Assembly (NCBI GenBank): GCA_037034305.1
Contig: JBAGJY010000026.1
Span: 1 to 64,000, forward strand
Direction: 5' to 3'
From: Streptantibioticus_A sp037034305
Lineage (GTDB): Bacteria > Actinomycetota > Actinomycetes > Streptomycetales > Streptomycetaceae
Length of the DNA stretch: 64,000 nucleotides
The notes under the pieces are model-generated. The model was not told the origin of the DNA and did no database searches. It saw only the letters and a program-made list of their open reading frames with translations. This document shows, one piece after another, positions 54,735 to 63,272 of this stretch (positions are counted from its first letter, which is position 1; every line of letters begins with the position of its first letter). Both the position numbers and the translations under genes were made by a program.

Positions 54735-55111
54735 GCGATCACCCGCACCGGCCAGACGGGCAGTCGCGCGGCGCTGCCGTCGGGGGCAGTGGCCTCGTCC
54801 AGGCACTCTCCGGTGCGCAGGTCGAAGGCCTGCTTGTACATGGGTGACAGGACGACGGCCCTGTCCCCCCGGCTGCCCAGGATGCCGCGGGCGATCACCG
54901 CGGCGCGGCTGAACGGATCGGTGTTGCCGACCGCGTACAGCTGGCCTGACCGGTCACGGAACAGCGCCACCTGTTCGGCGCCGACCAGGGCGGTCACCCC
55001 GCGGCCCGGTGTCAGCTGGCCGTAGTGGCACACCGGTGTCCACCGGCCGTCGCGTTCGATCTCGACCACGGCTGTCGCGGCGGGGATGTGCGTTTCCATT
55101 GTCGCGGTCAT
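54731..55111 (-). CDS. nirD: Nitrite reductase small subunit NirD
   Basis: A 126-residue Rieske-like protein of the NirD type (WTPVCHYGQLTPGRGVTALV, LYAVGNTDPFSRAAVIARGI, LSPMYKQAFDLRTGECLDE). The Rieske Cys/His ligands are lacking, as usual in assimilatory NirD. It pairs with NirB to reduce nitrite to ammonium with NADH. The start overlaps the nirB stop (ATGA). Confidence 0.93.
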   Translation of the reverse strand: MTATMETHIPAATAVVEIERDGRWTPVCHYGQLTPGRGVTALVGAEQVALFRDRSGQLYAVGNTDPFSRAAVIARGILGSRGDRAVVLSPMYKQAFDLRTGECLDEATAPDGSAARLPVWPVRVIA

Positions 55112-57684
55112 CGGGTGCGTACCTCCAGTTGCGGACCGGCGACCAGGGCCGGTACAGGGTGCCCGCCGCCCTCCTCGGGGCGGGCCGGTCGGATCTGGTC
55201 CCGCTCGGGGACGAAGCGCACGGTGGGATCGGGCGTGCCGGGCGCGTTGACGAAGGAGACGAAGCGCTGGACGCGCTCGGGGTCAGCGAGGGTGGCCGCC
55301 CACTCGTCCTGGTACGTCTCGACATGGCGGGCCATCAGCTCGTCGAGGTCGGCGCAGATGCCGAGGGAGTCGTCCATGACCACCGCACGCAGATGGTCCA
55401 GGCCGCCTTCCAGTCGCTCTATCCACGGCGCGGTGCGTTCCAGCCGGTCCGCGGTGCGGATGTAGAACATCAAGAAGCGGTCGATGGTACGGATCAGCGT
55501 CTCGTGGTCGAGGTCCGCGGCGAGCAGGTCGGCGTGCCGCGGGGTCATGCCGCCGTTGCCGCCCACGTACAGGTTCCATCCCTCGGCGGTGGCGATGACC
55601 CCGAAGTCCTTGCCCTGGGCCTCCGCGCACTCCCGGGCGCAGCCGGAGACGGCCGCCTTGAGCTTGTGAGGGGAACGCAGGCCCCGGTAGCGCAGTTCGA
55701 GTTCGATGGCGAGGGCCACCGAGTCCTGCACCCCGTAGCGGCACCACGTCTGCCCCACGCAGGACTTCACGGTGCGCAGCGCCTTGCCGTAGGCGTGTCC
55801 CGACTCGAATCCGGCGTCCACCAACCGCTGCCAGATCTGCGGGAGTTGGTCCACGCGGGCGCCGAACATGTCGATCCGCTGACCGCCGGTGATCTTGGTG
55901 TAGAGGCCGAAGTCCCGGGCGATCTCACCGATGGTGATCAGTCCGTCTGGCGTGATCTCGCCGCCGGGGATGCGGGGGACCACCGAGTAGGAGCCGTTGC
56001 GTTGCAGGTTGGCGAGGTGGTGGTCGTTGGTGTCCTGGAGCGCGGCCTGTTCGCCGTCGAGCACGTAGCCGTTGCCGAGGGAGGCGAGGATCGAGGCGAC
56101 GGCAGGCTTGCAGATGTCGCAGCCCTCGCCCGTGCCGTGCTCGTCGATGAGCCGGGAGAAGCCGGTGATGCCCTTGACCCGGACGATCTCGTAGAGTTCG
56201 GCCCGGGTGTGGGCGAAGTGCTCACACAGTCCACGCGTCAACTCCACGCCGCTGGCGGCCAGTTCGTCGTCGACGATCCCGCTGACGAGCTTGACGCAGC
56301 TTCCGCAGCCGGTACCGGCCTTGGTGCACGCCTTCACCTCGCGCAGACTGGTGCACCCCTGGTCGCTGACGGCCGCGCGGATCGCCGCCTTGCTCACGTT
56401 GTGGCACGAGCAGACCAGCGCCTCGTCGGGGAGCGCGGCGCCGCCCACGGCACCGGAGCCGACGGCGGAGGCGGGCAGCAGCAGTTGCTCGGGCGGCGCG
56501 GGCAGCGGACGCCCGCTGGCGGCGAGCGGCCGCAGCACGCTGTACGCCTCGGCGTCGCCGACCAGGACACCGCCGAGCAGGGCGCCGTCCTCGGCCATGA
56601 CGAGCTTCTTGTAGACCCCCGCCCTGGTGTCCGTGTACACCACGTCGAGCGCCCCGGGCGCGGTGCCGTGCGCGTCGCCGAAGCTTGCCACGTCCACGCC
56701 GAGCAACTTGAGCTTGGTGGAGGTGTCGCCGCCGGTGAACGACCCCGAGCCGCCGGTGAGTTCGAGGGCGGCCGCCTCCGCCATGGCGTAGCCGGGGGCG
56801 ACCAGCCCGTACACCCGCCCGTCAGCGGCCTGGGCGCACTCGCCGATCGCCCAGATGTGCGGGTCGCTGGTGCGGCACCGCTCGTCCACGGTGATGCCGC
56901 CGCGTTCGCCCACCGCCAGACCGCACTCCCGGGCGAGTTGGTCGCGCGGCCGTACACCGGCGGAGAACACCACCAGATCGACGGCGAGTTCGGTGCCGTC
57001 GGACAGTGCCATGGTGCGCACACCGCCGTCGTCGTCGGTACCGATCGCCTGGGTGCCCGCGCCGGTGTGCACGATCACCCCCAGCTCCTCGATCTTGCGG
57101 CGCAGCGCGGCTCCGCCGCCGTCGTCCACCTGGATCGCCATCAGCCGGGGCGCGAACTCGACCACGTGCGTTTGCAGTTCCATCGCGCGCAGCGCGCCCG
57201 CCGCCTCCAGACCCAGCAGTCCGCCGCCGACCACCGCGCCCACCCGGGCGGTGGCCGCCGCCTCCTTGATCCCGGCCAGATCATCGATGGTGCGGTACAC
57301 ATGGCAGCCCCGCGCGTCATGGCCGGGCACCGGTGGCACGAACGGGTACGAGCCGGTGGCCAGCACCAGCGCGTCGTAGCCGACCATCCGCCCGGAGCGG
57401 GTGGTGACGGTGCGCCGTTCGCGGTCCACGGCCACCGCGGGGTCGCCGAGCGTCAGGTCGATGCCGTGCTCGTCGACGAAGGAGTCGGGGCACATCGACA
57501 ACTCCTCGGCCGTGGTCCCGGAGAACCACGACGTCAGATGCACCCGGTCGTAGGCGGGGCGCGGCTCCTCGGCGAGCACGGTGATCCGCCAGTCCCACGC
57601 GGCGCCCTGCTGGGCGAGGAACACCTCCAGGAATCGCTGTCCGACCATGCCGTGGCCGACGAGCACCAGGTCCTTCTTCACCAT
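55108..57684 (-). CDS. nirB: NADH-dependent nitrite reductase large subunit NirB
   Basis: An 858-residue cytoplasmic flavo-sirohaem protein. The N-terminal FAD/NAD(P) domain shows VGHGMVGQRFLE and VGGGLLGLEAAG. A Bfd-like [2Fe-2S] site is CSCHNVSK...CGSCVKL. Sirohaem/[4Fe-4S] ligands are CVGQTWC and CAREC. It reduces nitrite to ammonium, six electrons from NADH. Its stop overlaps nirD and its start overlaps the FAD protein gene by 7 nt. Sirohaem iron is likely supplied by the chelatase at 62304. Confidence 0.96.
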   Translation of the reverse strand: MVKKDLVLVGHGMVGQRFLEVFLAQQGAAWDWRITVLAEEPRPAYDRVHLTSWFSGTTAEELSMCPDSFVDEHGIDLTLGDPAVAVDRERRTVTTRSGRMVGYDALVLATGSYPFVPPVPGHDARGCHVYRTIDDLAGIKEAAATARVGAVVGGGLLGLEAAGALRAMELQTHVVEFAPRLMAIQVDDGGGAALRRKIEELGVIVHTGAGTQAIGTDDDGGVRTMALSDGTELAVDLVVFSAGVRPRDQLARECGLAVGERGGITVDERCRTSDPHIWAIGECAQAADGRVYGLVAPGYAMAEAAALELTGGSGSFTGGDTSTKLKLLGVDVASFGDAHGTAPGALDVVYTDTRAGVYKKLVMAEDGALLGGVLVGDAEAYSVLRPLAASGRPLPAPPEQLLLPASAVGSGAVGGAALPDEALVCSCHNVSKAAIRAAVSDQGCTSLREVKACTKAGTGCGSCVKLVSGIVDDELAASGVELTRGLCEHFAHTRAELYEIVRVKGITGFSRLIDEHGTGEGCDICKPAVASILASLGNGYVLDGEQAALQDTNDHHLANLQRNGSYSVVPRIPGGEITPDGLITIGEIARDFGLYTKITGGQRIDMFGARVDQLPQIWQRLVDAGFESGHAYGKALRTVKSCVGQTWCRYGVQDSVALAIELELRYRGLRSPHKLKAAVSGCARECAEAQGKDFGVIATAEGWNLYVGGNGGMTPRHADLLAADLDHETLIRTIDRFLMFYIRTADRLERTAPWIERLEGGLDHLRAVVMDDSLGICADLDELMARHVETYQDEWAATLADPERVQRFVSFVNAPGTPDPTVRFVPERDQIRPARPEEGGGHPVPALVAGPQLEVRTR

Positions 57685-58904
57685 TGCGCGGCTCCTTGCG
57701 TGACGATCAGTTGGAGTGGGTCGGCGGGCAGCGGCTCGTCCCGCTCGTAGGTCCGGGTCAGGTCGCCGACGGTGGCCAGGTCGCCCAGGAGGATGCCGCC
57801 GACCAGCCGGTCCCCGCGCAGCACGAGCTTCTTGTACGAGCCGCGGGTCGCGTCGGCGAGCCGGAGCACGTCGGTGCCCGGCAGGTCGTCGCCGACCTCG
57901 CCGAACGCGGCGTACTCCAGCGGCCCGGCGGTGAGCCGGGACAGCGGACGCGCACCCTGGTACGTCGCGTCCGGATCAGCCCCCGACAGCCGGGCGGCCA
58001 GCACATCGGCCTGTTTCCAGGCGGGCCCGGCCAGACCGTGGACCGTGCCGCCGTGTTCCGCGCAGTCGCCGATCGCGTACACCCCCGGCGCCGAGGTGGC
58101 CAGACGGTCGTCGACGACCACCGCGCGGCGCACCGCGAGTCCGGCCGCGTGGGCCAGCGCGGTGCGTGGCCGCGCGCCGCAGGCGATCACCACCAGATCG
58201 GTGTCCAGCACATAGCCGCTGGCCAACTCCACGGCGGTGACGCGGGGCCCGCCGTGCAGCGCCCGGGCCCGGTTGCCGGGGTAGACCGTCACACCCAGTG
58301 CCGACAGCGCGGTGCGCAGCGCCTGCCCGGCCTGCTCATCGAGGTGACGTTCGATCAGGTAGGGCGCCTGGTGGACGACCTCGACCGCCAGTCCCAGCGC
58401 GGCCAGCGCCCGAGCGGCGCTCACGCCCAGCACTCCGCCCCCGATGACCACGGCCCGCCGCGACCGCACCGCGTCCTCGGCCAAGCGGGCGCAGTCGGCC
58501 AGCGTACGGAAGGAGTGCACACCGGCCAGCGGTGTGCCGTCCGGGTACAACCCGCGCAGCGGTGGCAGCACCGGGTGGGCGCCGGTGGCCAGCACCACCT
58601 CGTCGTACCCGGCGCGCTCCCCGCAGGCCAGCAGCAGGGTGTGGGCGGCGGGGTCGAGGCCCACCACCTCGTTGCCAGGGCGCAGTTCGGGGCCCGGATC
58701 GCCGCACGGCAGGGTGATCGCCTCCGGCGCGTACCGCCCGGTGAGCACATCGGCCAGCAGCACCCTGTTGTAGGCGGGGCGCGGCTCGGCGCCGTACAGC
58801 GTCAACTCCGCCTCGCCGCCGAGCTCCTGGAAGCGCTGGCAGAAGCGGGCGCCCGCCAGCCCCGCACCGACCACCGCGATCCGCCTGCGCGTACGGCCGC
58901 TCAT
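57678..58904 (-). CDS. FAD-dependent oxidoreductase, electron donor for nitrate reductase
   Basis: A 408-residue flavoprotein with FAD loop VVGAGLAGARFC, NAD(P) loop VIGGGVLGVSAA and a GVYAIGDCAEHGG motif. It resembles the N-terminal half of NirB (YKKLVLRGDRLVGGILLGD) and NasB/NasC-type reductases. Between nasA and nirB, overlapping both, it probably passes NAD(P)H electrons to NasA. The ATG at 58904 overlaps the nasA stop. Confidence 0.9.
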   Translation of the reverse strand: MSGRTRRRIAVVGAGLAGARFCQRFQELGGEAELTLYGAEPRPAYNRVLLADVLTGRYAPEAITLPCGDPGPELRPGNEVVGLDPAAHTLLLACGERAGYDEVVLATGAHPVLPPLRGLYPDGTPLAGVHSFRTLADCARLAEDAVRSRRAVVIGGGVLGVSAARALAALGLAVEVVHQAPYLIERHLDEQAGQALRTALSALGVTVYPGNRARALHGGPRVTAVELASGYVLDTDLVVIACGARPRTALAHAAGLAVRRAVVVDDRLATSAPGVYAIGDCAEHGGTVHGLAGPAWKQADVLAARLSGADPDATYQGARPLSRLTAGPLEYAAFGEVGDDLPGTDVLRLADATRGSYKKLVLRGDRLVGGILLGDLATVGDLTRTYERDEPLPADPLQLIVTQGAAQW

Positions 58905-60982
58905 GAGCCGACCACCCGCTCCACGCGCACCGCGCACACCTTGAACTCCGGCATCCGGGACGTGGGATCGAGCGCCGGGTTCGTCAGCGAGTTGGCGCGG
59001 CCCGGGCCGTCCCAGTGGAACGGCATGAAGACGGTGTCGGGGCGGATGGTGTCGGTCACCCGGGCCGGGGCGAGCGCCCGACCGCGGCGGCTGCTCACCG
59101 CCAGCATCTCGCCGTCGACGACCCCGAGCCGCTGCGCGAGGCGCGGATGCACCTCCACGAACGGCCCGGGAGCGGCCTCGTTGAGTTCGGGCACCCGGCG
59201 GGTCTGGGCGCCGCTTTGGTACTGGGCGACCACCCGGCCGGTGGTGAGGTAGAGGGGGTAGTCGGCATCCGGCTGCTCCGCCGCAGGACGGTGCGAGACC
59301 GCGCCGAAGCGGGCCCGACCGTCCGGAGTGGCGAACCGGTCGAGGAACAGCCGTGGCGTGCCGGGGTGCTGCTCGTCCGGGCAGGGCCAAAAGACACCGT
59401 CCTCGGCGCGTATTCGCTGGTAGCTGATGCCCGCGTAGTCCGCGGCACCGCCAGCGGAGGCGCGCCGCAGCTCCTCGAACGCCTCCTGCGGATCGTCCGG
59501 GAAGCCCTTGTCCACGCCGAGCCGCGCCGCCAGCTCCCGCAGCACGTACAAGTCGCTGCGCACCCCCGGCGGCGGGGTGAGCGCCGCCTGGCGCAGGATC
59601 ACCCTGCCCTCCAGGTTGGTCGTGGTGCCGGTCTCCTCGGCCCACTGCGCGGACGGCAGCACGACGTCCGCCAGCCGCGCCGTCTCCGAGAGCACCACGT
59701 CGCTGACGGCCAGGAAGTCCAACTCCCCGAGCCGCTCGGCGACATGGCCCGCCCGGGGCGCGGACACCACCGGGTTGGACCCCATCAGCAGCAGTGCGCG
59801 CAGTCCGCCGTCCCGACCCGCGGTGTCCAGGAGTTCATAGGCGGAACGGCCGGGCCCCGGCAGCTCGTCGGGGCCGACTCCCCACACCCCGGCGACGTGC
59901 GCGCGGGCCTCGGGGTCCTCGATGGAACGGTAGCCCGGCAACTGGTCGGCCTTCTGGCCGTGTTCCCGGCCGCCCTGCCCGTTGCCCTGCCCGGTCAGAC
60001 AGCCGTACCCCGAGCCCGGCCGTCCCGCCTTCCCCGTGGCGAGGCACAGGTTGATCCAGGCCCGCACCGTGTCCGTGCCCTTGCTGTGCTGCTCGGCGCC
60101 GCGGGCGGTCAGCACCATCGCGCGGTCCGCCCCGGCGAAGGCCCGTACCGCCTCGCGCATCAGCGGCACCGGGACACCGGTCAGCGCCTCCACCCGCTCC
60201 GGCCAGTGCGCCATGGCGGAGGCCAGCGCCTGGTCGAAGCCGCGGGTGCGGGTCCTGACGAACTCGTCGTCCACCAGCCCTTCGGCGACCACCAGGTGCA
60301 ACAGCCCCAGCGCCAGCGCCAGATCGGTGCCCGGTACCGGCCGCAGATGAAGGTCGGCCTGCTCCGCGGTGCGGGTGCGCCGCGGATCGACGACGATCAG
60401 CCGGCCGCCGTTCTCCCGCAACTCCCGGAAGTAGCGCAGCGCGGGCGGCATGGTCTCCGCGGGGTTGCCGCCGACCAGGATCACACAGCCGGTGGTCGCG
60501 ATGTCCGCGAGCGGGAACGGCAGTCCACGGTCCACCCCGAACGCGGCCCGGTGCGCCGCGGCGGCGGAGGACATGCAAAAACGGCCGTTGTAGTCGATGT
60601 TGGCGGTGCGCAGCACCACCCGGGCGAACTTGCCCAGCAGATAGGCCTTCTCGTTGGTCAGACCGCCGCCGCCGAAGACTCCGACCCCGTCCGCGCCGTA
60701 CCGTCGGGCCGTCAGCTGCAGGCCCTCCGCCACCCGGTCCAGCGCTCGAGGCCAGGACGCCTCGCGCAGCTCGCCGCCCCGCCCGGCACGCACCAGCGGT
60801 GCCGTCAGCCGCGCCGTGGGGGAGAGCACCGCGGCGGCGGTACGGCCCTTCCCGCACAGCGCGCCGCGGTTCACCGGGAACTCCGGCCGCTCCAGGACCT
60901 GCACCGCGGGCTCACCCCCGGCGGCCAGCCGCATGCCGCACTGGAGCGAGCAGTACGGGCAGTGGGTGTCGGTCGTCGTCAT
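58901..60982 (-). CDS. nasA: Assimilatory nitrate reductase catalytic subunit NasA
   Basis: A 693-residue molybdopterin (bis-MGD) oxidoreductase. The N-terminal [4Fe-4S] site is HCPYCSLQCGM plus the cysteine in RGALCGKG. Molybdopterin regions include ILVGGNPAETMPP, LTGQGNGQGGREHG and the C-terminal MPFHWDGPGRANSLTNPAL. It reduces nitrate to nitrite in the cytoplasm. It is shorter than Klebsiella NasA and lacks a C-terminal Bfd domain, so the adjacent flavoprotein may donate electrons directly. The ATG at 60982 gives a normal N-terminus but has no strong ribosome site. First gene of the operon. Confidence 0.95.
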   Translation of the reverse strand: MTTTDTHCPYCSLQCGMRLAAGGEPAVQVLERPEFPVNRGALCGKGRTAAAVLSPTARLTAPLVRAGRGGELREASWPRALDRVAEGLQLTARRYGADGVGVFGGGGLTNEKAYLLGKFARVVLRTANIDYNGRFCMSSAAAAHRAAFGVDRGLPFPLADIATTGCVILVGGNPAETMPPALRYFRELRENGGRLIVVDPRRTRTAEQADLHLRPVPGTDLALALGLLHLVVAEGLVDDEFVRTRTRGFDQALASAMAHWPERVEALTGVPVPLMREAVRAFAGADRAMVLTARGAEQHSKGTDTVRAWINLCLATGKAGRPGSGYGCLTGQGNGQGGREHGQKADQLPGYRSIEDPEARAHVAGVWGVGPDELPGPGRSAYELLDTAGRDGGLRALLLMGSNPVVSAPRAGHVAERLGELDFLAVSDVVLSETARLADVVLPSAQWAEETGTTTNLEGRVILRQAALTPPPGVRSDLYVLRELAARLGVDKGFPDDPQEAFEELRRASAGGAADYAGISYQRIRAEDGVFWPCPDEQHPGTPRLFLDRFATPDGRARFGAVSHRPAAEQPDADYPLYLTTGRVVAQYQSGAQTRRVPELNEAAPGPFVEVHPRLAQRLGVVDGEMLAVSSRRGRALAPARVTDTIRPDTVFMPFHWDGPGRANSLTNPALDPTSRMPEFKVCAVRVERVVGS

Positions 60983-61091
60983 GCGGTGATCGTCGCGTCC
61001 GGCCGTTACGGCCCCGGATCCCCCGTGTTGCGGGCGCGGTACGGCTCTCTCACAGCGTGCCGGGGACGGGGTGACGCGCAGGACATCTTCC

Positions 61092-61128
61092 GTAACGTTC
61101 GAGGTACCTCCTCTAACGCTGGTGTGAT
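61092..61128. promoter_or_regulatory. GlnR-like half-site array between nasA and nnaR
   Basis: Four 5-bp half-sites are spaced about 11 bp apart: GTAAC (61092), GGTAC (61103), CTAAC (61113), GTGAT (61124); another GTAAC is at 61146. Actinomycete GlnR boxes are paired gTnAC/GaAAC sites at this period, and nas/nir genes are GlnR targets. Matches are partial. Confidence 0.5.
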
Positions 61129-61173
61129 CCCGAGGCAATCGGCCTGTAACGCCGCTGACTGACCCTGCACGCT

Positions 61174-62307
61174 ATGGGCACTGGCACAACGACACCGCCG
61201 ACAGGACCGCTGACCGGATTCACCATCGGTGTCACAGCGACGCGCCGCCGCGAGGAACTGGTGGCACTCCTGCGGCGCAGAGGCGCCCGGGTGGTCGAGG
61301 CGCCCACCATGCGCATCGTCCCGCTGGACGACGACACGGCGCTGCGCCAGGCCACCGAGCGGTGTCTGACCGCACCGCTGGACTATGTGATCGCCACGAC
61401 GGGTGTCGGCTGGCGCGGCTGGATGAGCGCGGCGGACGGCTGGGGGCTCGGCGGCGGTCTCGCCGACGTGTGCCGGAACGCCGTCGTCCTCACCCGCGGC
61501 CCGAAGGCCACCGGCGCGGTGCGGGCCAGCGGGCTGCACGAGTCGTACTCGCCGCGTTCCGAGGCCAACGACGAGCTGCTCACCTGGCTGCTCGCCCGCG
61601 AGCTGCGCGGATGCCGGATCGCCGTGCAGGAGCACGGACTGCCGCTGGACGGCCTCGCCGCCGCGCTGCGCGAGCGCGGTGCCGAGGTGGTCTCGGTTCC
61701 GGTATACCGCTGGGGCCCGCCCGACGACCCGGAGGCGGTGCGGCGGCTGGTGGAGCTGACGGTACGGCGCGAGCTGCACTGCCTCACCTTCACCAGCGCT
61801 CCCGCCATCGAGGCGCTGCTGGCCACCGCGCAGTCCATGGACCGCCGCGCCGAGGTGCTGGACGCGCTGCGCGGTGATGTACTGCCGGTCTGCGTCGGCC
61901 CGGTGTGCGCAAGGCCGTTGAGCGAGGCGGGAGTCGAGGCGGTGTGGCCGGAGCGCGGCCGACTGGGCGCCCTGGTGCGCACGCTCGCCGAGGAACTGCC
62001 CGCGCGCGCCCGCCGCGAACTGGCCTGCGGCTCACGGCGGGTGGTGTTGCAGGGCGGCGTGGTGCTCATCGACGAAGATACCGTCAGCCTGCCGCCGGTC
62101 CTCGCGGCCCTGTTGCGTGCGCTGTCCGACCAGCCGGGCCGGGTGGTCAACCGGGCCGAACTGCTGCGCAGGGTCTGGACGGGCGGCACCGCCGACGAGC
62201 ACGCCGTGGACGCGGCGGTGGCCCGGCTGCGCGCGGCGCTCGGACCACACGCCGCCCTGATCCGCACCGTGCCCAAGCGCGGCTACCGGCTGGCGGTCAC
62301 CCCGTGA
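61174..62307 (+). CDS. nnaR: NnaR-type regulator of nitrate/nitrite assimilation
   Basis: A 377-residue protein. Residues about 10-255 are a uroporphyrinogen-III synthase (HemD)-like domain (GFTIGVTATRRREELVALLR, LTFTSAPAIEALLATA). Residues about 275-377 are an OmpR/PhoB-type winged helix (LLRALSDQPGRVVNRAELLR, DAAVARLRAALG, VPKRGYRLAV). This fusion is NnaR, which co-activates nitrate-assimilation genes with GlnR in Streptomyces. It is divergent from nasA and overlaps the chelatase gene (GTGA). Confidence 0.92.
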   Translation: MGTGTTTPPTGPLTGFTIGVTATRRREELVALLRRRGARVVEAPTMRIVPLDDDTALRQATERCLTAPLDYVIATTGVGWRGWMSAADGWGLGGGLADVCRNAVVLTRGPKATGAVRASGLHESYSPRSEANDELLTWLLARELRGCRIAVQEHGLPLDGLAAALRERGAEVVSVPVYRWGPPDDPEAVRRLVELTVRRELHCLTFTSAPAIEALLATAQSMDRRAEVLDALRGDVLPVCVGPVCARPLSEAGVEAVWPERGRLGALVRTLAEELPARARRELACGSRRVVLQGGVVLIDEDTVSLPPVLAALLRALSDQPGRVVNRAELLRRVWTGGTADEHAVDAAVARLRAALGPHAALIRTVPKRGYRLAVTP

Positions 62308-63065
62308 GCCGCACCGGCGAGCCGCCCGCCCTGATAGCGGTGGCACACGGCACCCGCGATCCGTCCGGCGCGGCGGCCGTTCACCAACTACTGGACGCGG
62401 TACGGCGGTTGCGTCCGTCGTTGCAGGTCGAGATCGGGTACCTCGACCTGCTGCGGCCGTCGCTGCACGACGTGCTGGCGCGGCGGCGGGACGAGGTCGT
62501 GCTGGTGCCGCTGCTGCTGGGCGCCGGGTACCACGTGCACACCGACATACCCGCCGTGGTGGCCACCGCCGGTTGCCGGACGGCCCGGGTCTCGGCGGCC
62601 CTCGGCCCCGACCCGCTGCTCGCCACCGCCCTGGCCGAGCGGCTGACGCAGGCGGGCTGGAGCGGTGCGGGCGAGGACGCCGCGGTGGTGCTGGCCGCCG
62701 CCGGTTCCACCGACCGCCGGGCCAACGCGGACACCGTGCGCATGGCGCGGCTGCTGCGGGCCCGTCTCGGCCGCCCCGTGACGGCCGGGTATCTGTGTGC
62801 GGCGTCTCCCACGCCCGCCGAGGCCGTCGCGGCGCTGCGCGCCCGGGGCCACCGCGAGGTGGCGGTCGCCCGCTATCTGATGGCCCCCGGCTTCTTCGCC
62901 GACCGTGCGTCGGCGTCGGGCGGCTGCCTCACCTCGGGCCCACTGGGCGCCCACGAGGCGGTGGCCCGGCTGGTCCTGCGACGCTACGACGAGACGGCGG
63001 GACGCACGGACCCCGGCGGTGCGGATGTGCTGACCGGCGCCGGCTCGCGGGCTGAGCGGTGGTGA
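62304..63065 (+). CDS. Sirohydrochlorin chelatase (CbiX/SirB family)
   Basis: A 253-residue chelatase with two CbiX-type halves: LIAVAHGTRDPSGAAAVHQL and VPLLLGAGYHVHTDIP (metal-binding His residues) in the first, and VVLAAAGSTDRRANADTVRM with YLMAPGFFADR in the second. It inserts ferrous iron (or cobalt) into sirohydrochlorin. Coupled to nnaR and next to nirB, iron insertion for NirB sirohaem is the probable role. Confidence 0.9.
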   Translation: MSRTGEPPALIAVAHGTRDPSGAAAVHQLLDAVRRLRPSLQVEIGYLDLLRPSLHDVLARRRDEVVLVPLLLGAGYHVHTDIPAVVATAGCRTARVSAALGPDPLLATALAERLTQAGWSGAGEDAAVVLAAAGSTDRRANADTVRMARLLRARLGRPVTAGYLCAASPTPAEAVAALRARGHREVAVARYLMAPGFFADRASASGGCLTSGPLGAHEAVARLVLRRYDETAGRTDPGGADVLTGAGSRAERW

Positions 63066-63272
63066 AGGCGGCGGCCCGAGCCGCGCAGGCCACCGCCGGT
63101 CGCGTCCTGTGGCGAGGCGCACGGTCCGACCAGACCCAGGTCTGATCGGGCGGCCGTTTGCCCAGGTGGCGGGCGACAAGGACGACTCACGGCACCTTGC
63201 CGGGTGGCACGTTCGAGTGATCAAAGTACCCGGGTTAGCATATGAGCACCGCCTAGCTCGAAAGAGAAGCCT

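Noticed and set aside
55009..57750. A 913-codon open frame opposite nirB
   Set aside because: nirB is certain from its cofactor motifs. The opposite frame is a composition artefact.
59015..61162. A 715-codon open frame opposite nasA
   Set aside because: It is the shadow of a clear molybdoenzyme gene; no domain is visible in the opposite frame.
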